Counted from the first letter of the stretch, positions 1 through 8,655 are shown. The stretch: 39,901 bases of DNA from Ruminococcus sp. UBA6407 (GCA_002438605.1 DJPR01000035.1:38588-78488), one strand, 5' to 3'. Notes: a model not told the origin generated them from the sequence alone. A program made the numbers and translations.

Positions 1-30
1 TCTATGCAATCTGACGAAAAATATATCTGC

Positions 31-66
31 GTTTCTGCCGCACAAGCTTTATGCGGTATTGTCTTT
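31..66. repeat. Dispersed palindromic repeat, copy 1
   Basis: The right arm at 47-65 matches CTTTGTGCGGTATTGCCTT with two changes. The left arm is degenerate (GCCGCACAAGC). CCGCA at 38-42 can pair with TGCGG at 52-56. It lies just past the stop of the minus-strand TPM gene. Confidence 0.6.
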
Positions 67-68
67 AC

Positions 69-971
69 TCATTTTAAAGCATTAATCAAATCAGTCACGC
101 CTGTCTGATAATCATGCTTTTCTGCTGATGATTCAGCTGATTTGATTACATCATTTGAAATTGATACGTTTTTATCGGAAATAATCGTAAAAGTATTTGA
201 TAATACGTCAAGTACGATCATAACCTTGTCAGATTTCTCATCTGCGGAATAATGTCTGTCAAAATACTGTCTGCCCAACTCTTCATTTGAGATATCAGTG
301 CCGTTGCTTGTTGCAAGAACCGATATGTTCGAACCGCCGCAAAGTTCCTCAAGCTGTGTAAGCTGTTCTGCTGTAAAAACATTGCTGTTGTCAAAAATAT
401 ACATGGGACAGCTTTCCGCAAGTTTCAGAAGTTCAGAAACAGCGGCTCCATAATTATTTTCTTCAACAATTTTCTTAGTAGCTGTAAAAAGAGCGTCGTT
501 CTGATTTGATTCATTTATGTAATTCAGACAACTGCCTTTTTTATAAATTATATCATTATTTGTATCATTGTTTATCAATATTAACAATCCGCTGCCTTTT
601 CCTTCATAAATCTGAGTATAAGCTTGTTCGGCATATTCTTCGGCAGAAAGCCCGTCCAAAGTATTTGTGGTAACAACCGCAGCATTAATCAGATATTCTT
701 TATATATCCAGCCTGCATAGTCATTGCAGCTTTTAAATTCATCATCGGATAATACTTTTGCATAATCATAAATATACGTTCCCTCAGCTGTCTGAATATT
801 CCTCACCTTTGGTTCGGTCGGTTCTGTAACAGTCTCTGTATCTTCTGCATTTGCTGATGATTCAGAGCTTTTTTTAGATTGAGAAGATGTACTGTTGACC
901 TTGCTGTTACAGCCAACAGTAAATCCGCTTAAAATGGCAGCAGTTAAAAAAAGTGAAAAAAATTTCTTCAA
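69..971 (-). CDS. TPM-domain lipoprotein
   Basis: Probable secreted lipoprotein of about 300 residues. A short basic N-terminus (FLKKFF) and a hydrophobic stretch end at a lipobox-like TVGC near residue 24. A Ser/Thr/Glu-rich linker follows to about residue 58. After that comes a TPM-type domain (the Pfam fold found in YgcG and plant thylakoid phosphatases), with a YDYAKVLSDDE-like opening and a GKGSGLLILINND core. Function in bacteria is poorly defined. The -3 lipobox residue is Thr, not the usual Leu, so lipidation is likely but not certain. Start choice: AGGA directly abuts the ATG at 978-980, leaving no spacer. The TTG three codons later (969-971) sits 9 nt from it and is preferred. It is divergent from the glycosylase gene. 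Confidence 0.7.
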   Translation of the reverse strand: MKKFFSLFLTAAILSGFTVGCNSKVNSTSSQSKKSSESSANAEDTETVTEPTEPKVRNIQTAEGTYIYDYAKVLSDDEFKSCNDYAGWIYKEYLINAAVVTTNTLDGLSAEEYAEQAYTQIYEGKGSGLLILINNDTNNDIIYKKGSCLNYINESNQNDALFTATKKIVEENNYGAAVSELLKLAESCPMYIFDNSNVFTAEQLTQLEELCGGSNISVLATSNGTDISNEELGRQYFDRHYSADEKSDKVMIVLDVLSNTFTIISDKNVSISNDVIKSAESSAEKHDYQTGVTDLINALK

Positions 972-989
972 AAAAATCATTCCTAACTA

Positions 990-1018
990 TTGTATTCTAA
1001 TTAATATTCTATTATAAT
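990..1018 (+). promoter_or_regulatory. Sigma-A promoter of the glycosylase gene
   Basis: TTGTAT at 990-995 and TATAAT at 1013-1018, separated by exactly 17 bp. It lies 40 nt upstream of the start at 1058. Confidence 0.65.
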
Positions 1019-1057
1019 TTAATAAAAAAATCAAGTAGTAATTCAGGAGATATGAAA

Positions 1058-1870
1058 ATGAAATATGAAGTTAACCAAAATGACATTTACCTTTGGCAGA
1101 ATGACTTTGACTTGGACGAAACCCTTGACTGCGGACAGGCATTCCGCTGGAAACGAATCAAATCAGAATATGACGTTACATATATTGGAACTTTTTTAAA
1201 TACAAATCTGAAAATCTCAAAATCCGGAGATAAATTTATATTTCATAACACAACAGAAAATGATTTTCTTAATATATGGGTTGACTATTTTGACCTTAAC
1301 ACTGATTACAGTAAACTTAAAGATACATTTTCAGCAGACGAAACTTTGAAAAAAGCTTGTGAGTTTGCGGGCGGAATAAGACTTCTTAAACAGGACAGCT
1401 GGGAGTCGCTTTGTTCATTTATTATTTCACAGAATAATAATATTCCCAGAATAAAGGGAATAATTGAACGTCTGTGTGAACATTACGAAGCTTTTCCAAC
1501 TCCACATCAGCTGGCGGCAGAAACTGTGGAAAGTCTTGAATACCTGCGAAGCGGATTCCGAGCAAAATATCTGATTGATGCGGCAGAAAAAGTGTCATCA
1601 GGACTTGTAAATCTGGAAGACGTTAAAAAAATGGATATTCAGCAGGCAAGAAACACCTTGATGACCATTAAAGGCGTTGGACCAAAGGTTGCAGAGTGTG
1701 TGCTGCTTTTCGGAATGTACAGAACAGAGGCATTTCCGATTGATGTATGGATAAAAAGAGTAATGGCAAAATTCTATCCGGAAGGTCTGCCTGAATTTGC
1801 AGTTTCAAAAGGAGGAATTGCACAGCAGTATCTTTTCCATTATATAAGGTTAAACAACGAAATACTGTAG
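1058..1870 (+). CDS. ogg: 8-oxoguanine DNA glycosylase (OGG family)
   Basis: Bifunctional base-excision repair enzyme that removes 8-oxoguanine and nicks the abasic site. About 270 residues, typical of the family. An OGG_N-like beta domain contains the DCGQAFRW motif near residue 25. The HhH-GPD domain has the IISQNNN motif near 125. The hairpin-helix-hairpin GVGPKVAECV near 210 carries the catalytic Lys, and PIDVW about 20 residues on carries the catalytic Asp. Start choice: AGGAG at 1045-1049 is 8 nt from ATG 1058 but only 2 nt from ATG 1052, so 1058 is preferred. It stands alone behind its own promoter. An AlkA-type 3-methyladenine specificity is less likely because of the OGG N-terminal domain and the Lys. 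Confidence 0.88.
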   Translation: MKYEVNQNDIYLWQNDFDLDETLDCGQAFRWKRIKSEYDVTYIGTFLNTNLKISKSGDKFIFHNTTENDFLNIWVDYFDLNTDYSKLKDTFSADETLKKACEFAGGIRLLKQDSWESLCSFIISQNNNIPRIKGIIERLCEHYEAFPTPHQLAAETVESLEYLRSGFRAKYLIDAAEKVSSGLVNLEDVKKMDIQQARNTLMTIKGVGPKVAECVLLFGMYRTEAFPIDVWIKRVMAKFYPEGLPEFAVSKGGIAQQYLFHYIRLNNEIL

Positions 1871-1982
1871 ATAAAAAAATCAATTGATAAAATAACCAAT
1901 AATATGATTAAAAAATTGTTTATTTTTTATGCTGAAAAAACTAATTACTTACAGTAATAAAAATTATCCGACGTTAACAATT

Positions 1983-2092
1983 TTTTCACAAACAAGCTTT
2001 TAACAGTTTCAAAAGTGACTTTTCCACCAATTCAACAAGATTTTCAACAGCAAATCAATAATCTTTCAACTTCTTCAACAGAGTTTTCAACA
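1983..2092 (+). other. Cluster of DnaA-box-like 9-mers
   Basis: The 1871-2229 gap has no gene. Within it lies a same-strand run of motifs close to TTWTCMACA: TTTTCACAA (1983-1991), TTTTCCACC (2020-2028), ATTCAACAA (2030-2038), TTTTCAACA (2041-2049), ATCTTTCAAC (2061-2070), CTTCAACAG (2073-2081) and TTTTCAACA (2084-2092). TTCAAC cores begin at 2031, 2043, 2065, 2074 and 2086. This resembles the DnaA-box arrays of clostridial origins, but no dnaA, dnaN or rpmH is adjacent. It could be an origin, a DnaA titration site or an operator array. A TATAAT at 2146-2151 may serve the downstream gene, though its -35 is weak. Confidence 0.35.
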
Positions 2093-2178
2093 TATATTTA
2101 AACAATAAATTTTCTACCTTTTGTATATGAGCTTGAAAACCTGCCTATAATTTAGTTGAATTCATTTTAAAATTTGGC

Positions 2179-2196
2179 AATGGCAGCACCGCATAA
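2179..2196 (+). repeat. Dispersed repeat, single arm (copy 2)
   Basis: The sequence ATGGCAGCACCGCATAA matches the left-arm consensus AAGGCAAYACCGCACAA with a few changes. It starts about 20 nt after the likely transcription start of the small membrane-protein gene. Confidence 0.5.
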
Positions 2197-2229
2197 TTAT
2201 TGTTATGTAGAAGTGTTAGTGGAGGAAAT

Positions 2230-2499
2230 ATGATTAAAGGAGTAAATAAGAGGATTATTGAAATTAACAATCCGCAAAGCATTTATTTTGAAAAGGCTAT
2301 ATTTTATCTCAAACCGAACGTCAGTCAGCTTCCGGACAGCATTGCACAATCAGAAGTACAGAGATATATAAGCCTTATCGGATTGGAAACTGATTATGAA
2401 AACAAAAGAAAAGCTTTTTTAAGAAAAACCTTTGTATATTCTTCAATAGCAGCAATATTGGCAGGGATTCTAATTGCAGTTATTGTTTCTTTAAGATAA
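2230..2499 (+). CDS. Small conserved protein with C-terminal membrane anchor
   Basis: Unrecognised 89-residue protein. The N-terminal two thirds are soluble and begin MIKGVNKRIIEINNP. One hydrophobic helix near residues 66-87 (SSIAAILAGILIAVIVSLR) ends the protein, so it is likely tail-anchored or a single-pass protein facing the cytoplasm. Start choice: GGAGG at 2221-2225 precedes ATG 2230. An in-frame ATG at 2200 has no ribosome site. It follows the DnaA-box-like cluster and a repeat arm and is followed by its own intergenic space, so it appears monocistronic. I have a sense of similar small proteins in other clostridia but cannot assign a function. Confidence 0.65.
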   Translation: MIKGVNKRIIEINNPQSIYFEKAIFYLKPNVSQLPDSIAQSEVQRYISLIGLETDYENKRKAFLRKTFVYSSIAAILAGILIAVIVSLR

Positions 2500-2515
2500 T
2501 TTATCGTAAATAATA

Positions 2516-2544
2516 TTGACAAAGTAATAAAAATAATGTAAAAT
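2516..2544 (+). promoter_or_regulatory. Sigma-A promoter of the AraC-type gene
   Basis: TTGACA at 2516-2521 and TAAAAT at 2539-2544 with a 17-bp spacer. The predicted start near 2551 falls just before a repeat palindrome. Confidence 0.8.
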
Positions 2545-2553
2545 TATTCCTAT

Positions 2554-2579
2554 TAAGGCAACGCTGTGCGGTGTTGCCC
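2554..2579. repeat. Dispersed palindromic repeat in 5' leader (copy 3)
   Basis: GGCAAC at 2557-2562 pairs with GTTGCC at 2573-2578. The right half, TGTGCGGTGTTGCC, matches the repeat consensus. It would form a hairpin at the very 5' end of the AraC-type mRNA. Confidence 0.65.
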
Positions 2580-2610
2580 TAATAATTCTATGTAAAGAGA
2601 AGATATTATT

Positions 2611-3474
2611 ATGAGTCAAAATGAAAACGACCTATTTAAAAGCAAATTTTCAAAGCGAATTATAAATACACCAAGTTCCGCAGCAAAGCAGACTTTTTTT
2701 TACATGCAGGAAACAGGCTATCTTAAAGCAATTGATGCAGCAAGGTCACAAAGACAAAATCTTGATTCTTATTTAATTGCCGCTGTAGTTGAGGGAAATG
2801 GCAGTCTTACTATAAATGATAAAACATATAATATTTCAAAGGGTGAATGTTTTTTCATAGACTGTCGCACACCTCATTTTTACAAAAGTGACGAAAAAGA
2901 TCCATGGGAAATTGTATGGATTCATTTTAACGGTGGAATGTCACAGCAGTATTATGAGCTTTTTCTATCCCAGTACAAAAATGTTTTCAAATCAATTATG
3001 TTTGACAGAATCGTATCTGTTATAACTGAAATAATAAATATAAATGAATATAATGATGTAAATACGGAAGTTATAACGTCCAAATTAATTATGGAACTGC
3101 TTACCTATGTGCTTACTGTAAATAAGGAAACAAACGACTGCGATTCAGCCCTTAATAAAAAGCTTTCAGCGGTTTACGATTACATAAACAGAAATTTTAA
3201 TTCTGATATTTCTCTTGATGAATTGTCATCACAGTTTTACATAAGTAAGTTTTATCTTACACGAGAGTTTAAAAAATTATATGGTAAGACTATTTTTCAG
3301 CAGATAATTACTGCAAGAATAAATTATGGTAAGGAGCTTTTGAGATTTACTGATAAAACTGTTGAGGAAATAGCACATTTATGCGGTTTTAATGACCAGA
3401 GCTACTTTGCAAGACAATTTAAAAAAATTGAAAACTTAACGTGTTTCTCATATAGAAAAATGTGGAGAGATTAA
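2611..3474 (+). CDS. AraC-family transcriptional regulator
   Basis: 287-residue DNA-binding regulator. The N-terminal half (about 20-150) is a cupin-like AraC ligand-binding domain with GNGSLTINDKTYNISKGEC and PHFYK segments, as in sugar-responsive members. The C-terminal 100 residues carry two helix-turn-helix motifs: ISLDELSSQFYISKFYLTREF and the hallmark TVEEIAHLCGFNDQSYFAR, ending FKK. It has its own promoter and leader repeat. It is followed by the UDPGP-family gene, which has a separate promoter. The target and ligand cannot be read from the sequence; a carbohydrate-related regulon is only an inference from the family. Confidence 0.88.
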   Translation: MSQNENDLFKSKFSKRIINTPSSAAKQTFFYMQETGYLKAIDAARSQRQNLDSYLIAAVVEGNGSLTINDKTYNISKGECFFIDCRTPHFYKSDEKDPWEIVWIHFNGGMSQQYYELFLSQYKNVFKSIMFDRIVSVITEIININEYNDVNTEVITSKLIMELLTYVLTVNKETNDCDSALNKKLSAVYDYINRNFNSDISLDELSSQFYISKFYLTREFKKLYGKTIFQQIITARINYGKELLRFTDKTVEEIAHLCGFNDQSYFARQFKKIENLTCFSYRKMWRD

Positions 3475-3494
3475 GGGCAACACCACACAAAGAT
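3474..3494 (+). repeat. Dispersed repeat, single arm (copy 4)
   Basis: AGGGCAACACCACACAAAGAT starts at the last base of the AraC-type stop codon. It matches the arm consensus with about two changes. Confidence 0.55.
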
Positions 3495-3537
3495 GCTTGT
3501 TGATTTTTATAAGTTCTGTCTATTTTTTATTTAATAG

Positions 3538-3566
3538 TTGATTTTTTTAATTGTGTATGATATAAT
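3538..3566 (+). promoter_or_regulatory. Sigma-A promoter of the UDPGP-family gene
   Basis: TTGATT at 3538-3543 and TATAAT at 3561-3566 with a 17-bp spacer. The 5' leader is about 160 nt and contains a repeat arm. Confidence 0.75.
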
Positions 3567-3589
3567 TTCAAGCATAGGGATATTTCTTT

Positions 3590-3609
3590 TAAGGCAATAC
3601 CGCACAAAG
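3590..3609 (+). repeat. Dispersed repeat, single arm in 5' leader (copy 5)
   Basis: TAAGGCAATACCGCACAAAG is a perfect left-arm consensus. It lies about 17 nt after the predicted transcription start of the UDPGP-family gene. Confidence 0.7.
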
Positions 3610-3732
3610 AAATACAGATTCTTTTCGTATAAGTGTATATATTTTTTGATGGCACTCTTTTTGTGGCAAGAATTTTATAAAAACAAATTAATCTGCATAT
3701 TAATGAACTCTTGAGAATTGGAGGAATTTGAA

Positions 3733-4953
3733 TTGACTTATCAGGAAGCGTATGAAAAGCTTGAAAAATACAATCAGACACATCTGCTGAAATATTATGA
3801 TGAATTAACAGATGAAGGGAAAAAATCTTTGCTTTCTCAGATCGAACTGCTTGATTTATCTGTAATTGGTCATACTAATGATTGTGCAGATGAAAAAGGA
3901 AAAATTGAGCCTCTCGGTGCATTGACCATTGACGAAATAAACAACCGAAAAAACGAGTTTGAACAGGTAGGAATTGACGCTATAAAAAAAGGAAAAATCG
4001 GTGCAATTCTTCTTGCAGGAGGTCAGGGTACACGCTTGGGGTTCGACAAGCCAAAGGGTATGTATAATATAGGAGTCAACAAGGAACTTTATATATTTGA
4101 ATGTCTTATAAACAATTTGAAAAAAGTTGTTGATAAAGCTGAAGCATGGATTCCTCTTTTTATAATGACAAGTGAAAAAAACTATGATGACACAAGAGAA
4201 TTTTTAAAAGAAAAAAATTATTTCGGATATAAAAAAGAATATATAACATTTTTTATTCAGGATATGGCTCCGTCTACTGACTTTTCAGGACGCATACTAA
4301 TGGAAAATCATGATAAAATATCAATGTCACCTAACGGAAACGGCGGTTGGTTTACCTCATTTGCAAGGGCTGGATTGCTTAGCAAGATAAAAGATGCAGG
4401 AATAGAATGGCTGAATGTTTTTGCTGTAGACAACGTTCTTCAGAAAATGGCTGACCCTGTATTTATCGGAGCAACAATAGCATGCGGCTGTGAATCCGGA
4501 AGCAAGGTTGTAAGTAAGGCAGCTCCTGATGAAAAGGTTGGAGTTCTTTGTCTTGAGGACGGTAAACCGTCTATCGTTGAATACTATGAAATGACAGACG
4601 AAATGATACAAAGGCGAGAAAATGACGGCCGTCTTTCATACAATTACGGAGTAATATTAAATTATCTCTTTAAGGTTAAAAATCTGGAACAGATTATTGA
4701 TGAAGAAATGCCGCTTCATATTGCGAAAAAGAAAATACCTTACATGAATGAAAGCGGTAATTTTATACAGCCAAGCAAAGAAAACGGATATAAATACGAA
4801 ACATTGGTTCTTGATATGGTAAAAAGACAGGATAGCTGTCTTGCTTTTGAAGTTGAAAGAAAAAATGAATTTGCTCCTGTAAAAAATGCTGAGGGAATTG
4901 ATTCGGTTGAATCAGCAAGAAAACTTCTTACTGAAAACGGAATAACAATATAA
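3733..4953 (+). CDS. UDPGP-family uridylyltransferase (UDP-sugar pyrophosphorylase)
   Basis: 406-residue cytoplasmic nucleotidyltransferase that makes a UDP-sugar plus pyrophosphate from UTP and a sugar 1-phosphate. The nucleotide-binding loop LAGGQGTRLGFDKPKG is at residues 94-109. A UDP-GlcNAc pyrophosphorylase-like block, AKKKIPYMNESGNF with downstream GYKYETLVLDM, lies near 335-365. This resembles eukaryotic UAP1 more than GalU. The sugar could be GlcNAc-1-P, GalNAc-1-P or glucose-1-P; sequence alone does not settle it. Start choice: GGAGGA at 3720-3725 is 7 nt before TTG 3733; an upstream TTG (3718) overlaps that site. It is monocistronic, bounded by its own promoter and terminator. Confidence 0.85.
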   Translation: MTYQEAYEKLEKYNQTHLLKYYDELTDEGKKSLLSQIELLDLSVIGHTNDCADEKGKIEPLGALTIDEINNRKNEFEQVGIDAIKKGKIGAILLAGGQGTRLGFDKPKGMYNIGVNKELYIFECLINNLKKVVDKAEAWIPLFIMTSEKNYDDTREFLKEKNYFGYKKEYITFFIQDMAPSTDFSGRILMENHDKISMSPNGNGGWFTSFARAGLLSKIKDAGIEWLNVFAVDNVLQKMADPVFIGATIACGCESGSKVVSKAAPDEKVGVLCLEDGKPSIVEYYEMTDEMIQRRENDGRLSYNYGVILNYLFKVKNLEQIIDEEMPLHIAKKKIPYMNESGNFIQPSKENGYKYETLVLDMVKRQDSCLAFEVERKNEFAPVKNAEGIDSVESARKLLTENGITI

Positions 4954-4959
4954 TTTAAG

Positions 4960-4985
4960 ACGCTCTCTTGCAGAGCGTTTTATCT
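4960..4985 (+). terminator. Intrinsic terminator
   Basis: ACGCTCT (4960-4966) pairs with AGAGCGT (4972-4978) around a 5-nt loop and is followed by TTTATCTT. Confidence 0.85.
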
Positions 4986-5058
4986 TGTTTATGCGGCATA
5001 TTATAGTATAGCAATGCAATAAACTTTGTACATTCTTACCTTTACTTTTGGAGGAATT

Positions 5059-6798
5059 ATGAGAAAACTTTTCAGATTTTTAAAAAATTATAAAAAAGAA
5101 CTTATCTTAGGACCTTTTTTTAAACTGCTTGAAGCTATATTCGAGCTTATTGTGCCAATAGTTATGGCTAAAATCATTGATAACGGAATTGGAAACAATG
5201 ATAGTGATTATATTCTGAAAATGAGTATAGTTATTGTAATTTTAGGAATATGCGGACTTGGATTTGCATTAACCTGCCAATATCTTGCAGCTAAATGTGC
5301 ATTCGGATTTGGTACAGAACTCAGAACAGCTTTGTATAAGCATATAAACAGCCTGTCATACAGCGGTATTGACAAAATAGGTGTAGCGTCACTTATAAAC
5401 CGACTCAGCAATGATACAAATACAGTTCAGGGCGGAGTGAATATGTTTATCAGGCTTGCGATAAGAGCACCTTTTCTTATCATAGGAGCCGCTGTAATGG
5501 CAATGACCATAGACCTGAAATTATCTGTAATTTTTCTTATAGTAACTCCTATAGTATCATTTATAATATATATTATAATGTCCAGAACCATACCGCTGTA
5601 CAAAAAAACTCAGCAAAAGCTTGATAAAGCCGCAACAATAACAAGAGAGGATCTTGAAGGAACTCGTGTTATAAGAGCATTTTCACGTCAGCAGGAGGAA
5701 ATTGACGAGTTTAACAAAGCCTGCAATGAGCTTACTGATAATATGATGATTGCAGGAAAAATATCTGCAATACTTAATCCTGTCAACTTTATGATAATGA
5801 ATCTGGCAATAGTTGCAGTTATTTGGTTCGGCGGACTCAGAATAAACTCAGGAAGTCTTACTCAGGGTGAGCTTACAGCATTTGTCAACTATATAACACA
5901 GATTTCCTTGACGCTTGTTGTGTTTGCAAATCTGCTTGTAATATTTACTAAGGCAATTGCCTCAGCAAACAGAATAAACGAGGTATTTGACTGTAGGCCT
6001 GATATTTGTTCAGGTAAAATTGATAACATAAATAAAAATGATTATAAAAATTCTATAGAATTTAAAAATGTTTCATTTACCTATAATGGTGCAGGAGATA
6101 AATCTCTTGAAAATATATCGTTTGAGATAAAAAAGGGAGAGATGCTTGGAATTATCGGAGGTACAGGAAGCGGTAAGTCAACACTGGTCAATCTTATCCC
6201 CCGATTTTATGACGCAACTCAGGGAGAAATTGTAATTTGCGGAGAAAATGTAAAAAATTATGATACGGATACACTTAGAAAATCCATAGGCGTTGTACCG
6301 CAAAAAGCTGTTTTATTTACAGGCACTGTAAGAGAAAATATGAAGTGGGCAAAGGCAGATGCTGATGACGAAGAAATAATAACTGCACTTAAAACAGCAC
6401 AGGCATGGGAATTTGTTGAAAAATTGCCTCAAAAGCTGGATACTCCTATTTCTCAGGGCGGAAAAAACTTGTCAGGCGGACAAAAACAGCGTCTTTCAAT
6501 TGCAAGAGCTTTTGTCGGAAAACCTGAAATTATAATCCTTGATGACAGCACAAGTGCATTGGATTACTCAACTGACCTTGCCTTTCGTCATGCAATACGT
6601 GAACAAATGAAAGATACAACAATTGTTATGGTATCTCAAAGAGCTACATCACTTAAAGATGCAGACAAAATCATCGTAATGGACGACGGCAAAATTGTAG
6701 GAATGGGAAAACATAGTGAACTGCTTGAGAATTGTCATGTTTACAGTGAGATTTATAATTCCCAGCTTTCAAATAAGGAGGAAAATGAAGATGCTTAA
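5059..6798 (+). CDS. ABC exporter half-transporter, degenerate-site subunit
   Basis: 579-residue fusion of a six-helix exporter domain (about 1-320) and a nucleotide-binding domain. Walker A GGTGSGKST is at 367 and the signature LSGGQ at 471. In Walker B (LDD, 495-496) the catalytic Glu is replaced by Asp. At the H-loop (VSQR, Q527) Gln replaces His. These two changes mark the non-catalytic half of LmrC/BmrC/TM287-type heterodimers, so it should pair with the next gene. Substrate unknown (drug, lipid or peptide). Start choice: GGAGG at 5050-5054 precedes ATG 5059; upstream in-frame starts lack a site. It overlaps the partner gene. No convincing promoter was seen between the 4960 terminator and the gene. 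Confidence 0.88.
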   Translation: MRKLFRFLKNYKKELILGPFFKLLEAIFELIVPIVMAKIIDNGIGNNDSDYILKMSIVIVILGICGLGFALTCQYLAAKCAFGFGTELRTALYKHINSLSYSGIDKIGVASLINRLSNDTNTVQGGVNMFIRLAIRAPFLIIGAAVMAMTIDLKLSVIFLIVTPIVSFIIYIIMSRTIPLYKKTQQKLDKAATITREDLEGTRVIRAFSRQQEEIDEFNKACNELTDNMMIAGKISAILNPVNFMIMNLAIVAVIWFGGLRINSGSLTQGELTAFVNYITQISLTLVVFANLLVIFTKAIASANRINEVFDCRPDICSGKIDNINKNDYKNSIEFKNVSFTYNGAGDKSLENISFEIKKGEMLGIIGGTGSGKSTLVNLIPRFYDATQGEIVICGENVKNYDTDTLRKSIGVVPQKAVLFTGTVRENMKWAKADADDEEIITALKTAQAWEFVEKLPQKLDTPISQGGKNLSGGQKQRLSIARAFVGKPEIIILDDSTSALDYSTDLAFRHAIREQMKDTTIVMVSQRATSLKDADKIIVMDDGKIVGMGKHSELLENCHVYSEIYNSQLSNKEENEDA

Positions 6799-8530
6799 AA
6801 CGCTTAAACGTGTAATGAAGTATACAAAGCCATATAAGCTGTTTTTTGTGCTGACTGTAATTTTTGCAGTTATAAGTGTTGCATTTTCTCTTTCCGTTCC
6901 GATTTTTATCGGAGAGGCTGTCGATTGTGCAATAGGAAAGGACAATGTAAACTTCAACAGACTTATAAAAGTAGCTCTTATGCTTGGTTCGGCAGTTCTT
7001 ATAAGCACTTTATTTCAGTGGCTTATGAGCTTGTGTACAAATAAATTGTCATTTAATACAATAAGAGATATGAGATGTGATATTTTTGCAAAGCTTCAAA
7101 GAGTTCCGCTAAAATATATTGACGGTACACAAAAAGGACAGCTTACAAGCAGAGTTATTAATGACATTGAAATTATATCCGACGGACTTTTACAAGGCTT
7201 TACTCAGCTTTTCAGCGGAATTGTCACAATAATCGGAACAATAATTTTTATGCTTACCATAAATGTTAAGATAACAATAATCGTAATACTTCTTACGCCA
7301 CTTTCATTTTTTGTTGCGTCCGGTATCACAAAGCTATCTCGTGACACATTTATAAAGCAGTCTAAATTAAGAGGTGAAATGGTAGGACTCACCGAAGAAC
7401 TTATAGGAAATCAAAAGGTTGTCAAGGCTTTTGTGTATGAGGACAGAGCAGAAGAACGCTTTTCAAAAATCAATAAAGAATTTGGTATAATAGGAGCTAA
7501 GGCAACATTTTATTCCTCAATGACAAACCCTTCAACACGATTTGTTAACGGACTTATATATGCCGCAATCGGATTTATGGGTGCTATGGGAGCAATCGGT
7601 TCATTTAAATTTATCGGTGTAATGTCTGTCGGCAAGCTTTCAAGCTTTTTAGCATATTCAAATCAGTATACAAAGCCGTTCAATGAGATTTCAGGAGTAG
7701 TTGCAGAGCTTCAGAATGCAGTTGCTTCAGCTCAGAGAGTATTTGCGGTACTTGACGAAACAGAAGTTTCCGATGATTCCGACAAAGAAGAACTCAAAAA
7801 CTGCAATGGCTGTTTAAGCTTTGAAAATGTTAACTTTTCTTATGTACCTGAAGTAAAGCTTATCCAAAATTTCAATCTAAGTGTTAGGCAAGGACAAAAA
7901 ATTGCAATTGTTGGCCCTACAGGCTGCGGAAAGTCTACCATTATCAATCTGCTGCTCAGGTTTTATGATATTGACAGCGGAAAAATCACATTATCAGACA
8001 AAAATGTAAACAATATTACAAGAAACAGTCTGAGAAGTTCATTCGGAATGGTTTTGCAGGAAACATGGATATTTACGGGAACAGTTGCTGAAAATATCGC
8101 ATATGGAAAGGAAAATGCTTCTCAGGAGGAAATAGAAGCAGCCGCAAAAGCAGTTTATGCTCACAGCTTTATAAAAAGACTTCCCGAAGGATATGATACA
8201 ATTATAAGTGAGGACAGCGGACTTTCGCAAGGTCAGAAACAGCTTATCTGTATTGCAAGAATAATGCTTATGAATCCTCCTATGCTTATACTTGATGAGG
8301 CAACAAGCAGTATTGACCTTAGAACAGAACAAAAAATACAATTATCGTTTGAAAAGCTGATGAAAGGCAAAACAAGCTTTATAATAGCTCACAGACTTTC
8401 AACAATCAAGAATGCAGACGTTATTCTTGTAATGAAAAATGGCAATATTATTGAGCAGGGAAATCATGACCGGTTAATAGATATGAACGGATTTTATGCA
8501 AACCTCTATAAAAGTCAGTTTAGTTCTTAA
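6791..8530 (+). CDS. ABC exporter half-transporter, catalytic subunit
   Basis: 579-residue partner of the preceding half-transporter, with membrane domain (about 1-320) and ATPase domain. Walker A GPTGCGKST is at 375. The signature is LSQGQ (478), with Gln for Gly. Walker B is LDEATS (E503 intact) and the H-loop AHRLST is intact (H534). Together the pair has one consensus site (this Walker A/B with the partner's LSGGQ) and one degenerate site, as in LmrCD and TM287/288. Start choice: GGAGG at 6777-6781 is 9 nt from ATG 6791 and 3 nt from ATG 6785, so 6791 is preferred. It overlaps the preceding gene by 8 nt, implying translational coupling. Confidence 0.88.
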   Translation: MLKTLKRVMKYTKPYKLFFVLTVIFAVISVAFSLSVPIFIGEAVDCAIGKDNVNFNRLIKVALMLGSAVLISTLFQWLMSLCTNKLSFNTIRDMRCDIFAKLQRVPLKYIDGTQKGQLTSRVINDIEIISDGLLQGFTQLFSGIVTIIGTIIFMLTINVKITIIVILLTPLSFFVASGITKLSRDTFIKQSKLRGEMVGLTEELIGNQKVVKAFVYEDRAEERFSKINKEFGIIGAKATFYSSMTNPSTRFVNGLIYAAIGFMGAMGAIGSFKFIGVMSVGKLSSFLAYSNQYTKPFNEISGVVAELQNAVASAQRVFAVLDETEVSDDSDKEELKNCNGCLSFENVNFSYVPEVKLIQNFNLSVRQGQKIAIVGPTGCGKSTIINLLLRFYDIDSGKITLSDKNVNNITRNSLRSSFGMVLQETWIFTGTVAENIAYGKENASQEEIEAAAKAVYAHSFIKRLPEGYDTIISEDSGLSQGQKQLICIARIMLMNPPMLILDEATSSIDLRTEQKIQLSFEKLMKGKTSFIIAHRLSTIKNADVILVMKNGNIIEQGNHDRLIDMNGFYANLYKSQFSS

Positions 8531-8531
8531 T

Positions 8532-8550
8532 AAAGGCAACACCGCATAAT
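8532..8550 (+). repeat. Dispersed repeat, single arm (copy 6a)
   Basis: AAAGGCAACACCGCATAAT begins 2 nt after the ABC exporter stop codon. Confidence 0.6.
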
Positions 8551-8559
8551 CACTGATGC

Positions 8560-8606
8560 TAAGGCAATATCGCACAAAGCTTTTGCGGTGTTGCCTTATT
8601 TTTTTA
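8560..8606 (+). terminator. Full palindromic repeat acting as intrinsic terminator (copy 6b)
   Basis: The arms AAGGCAATATCGCA (from 8561) and TGCGGTGTTGCCTT (8584-8597) pair almost fully around a short loop. The right arm is followed by ATTTTTTT. It is the only terminator candidate for the exporter operon, so a mobile-type repeat appears to have taken on this role. Confidence 0.75.
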
Positions 8607-8655
8607 ATGCTGCCTATATATTTTGTTTCTATATATTTTGTTTTTTGCATTTTAC

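Noticed and set aside
2133..2151. TTGAAA at 2133-2138 as -35 for TATAAT at 2146-2151
   Set aside because: The spacer is only 7 bp. The TATAAT may still be used, but with a different, weak -35.
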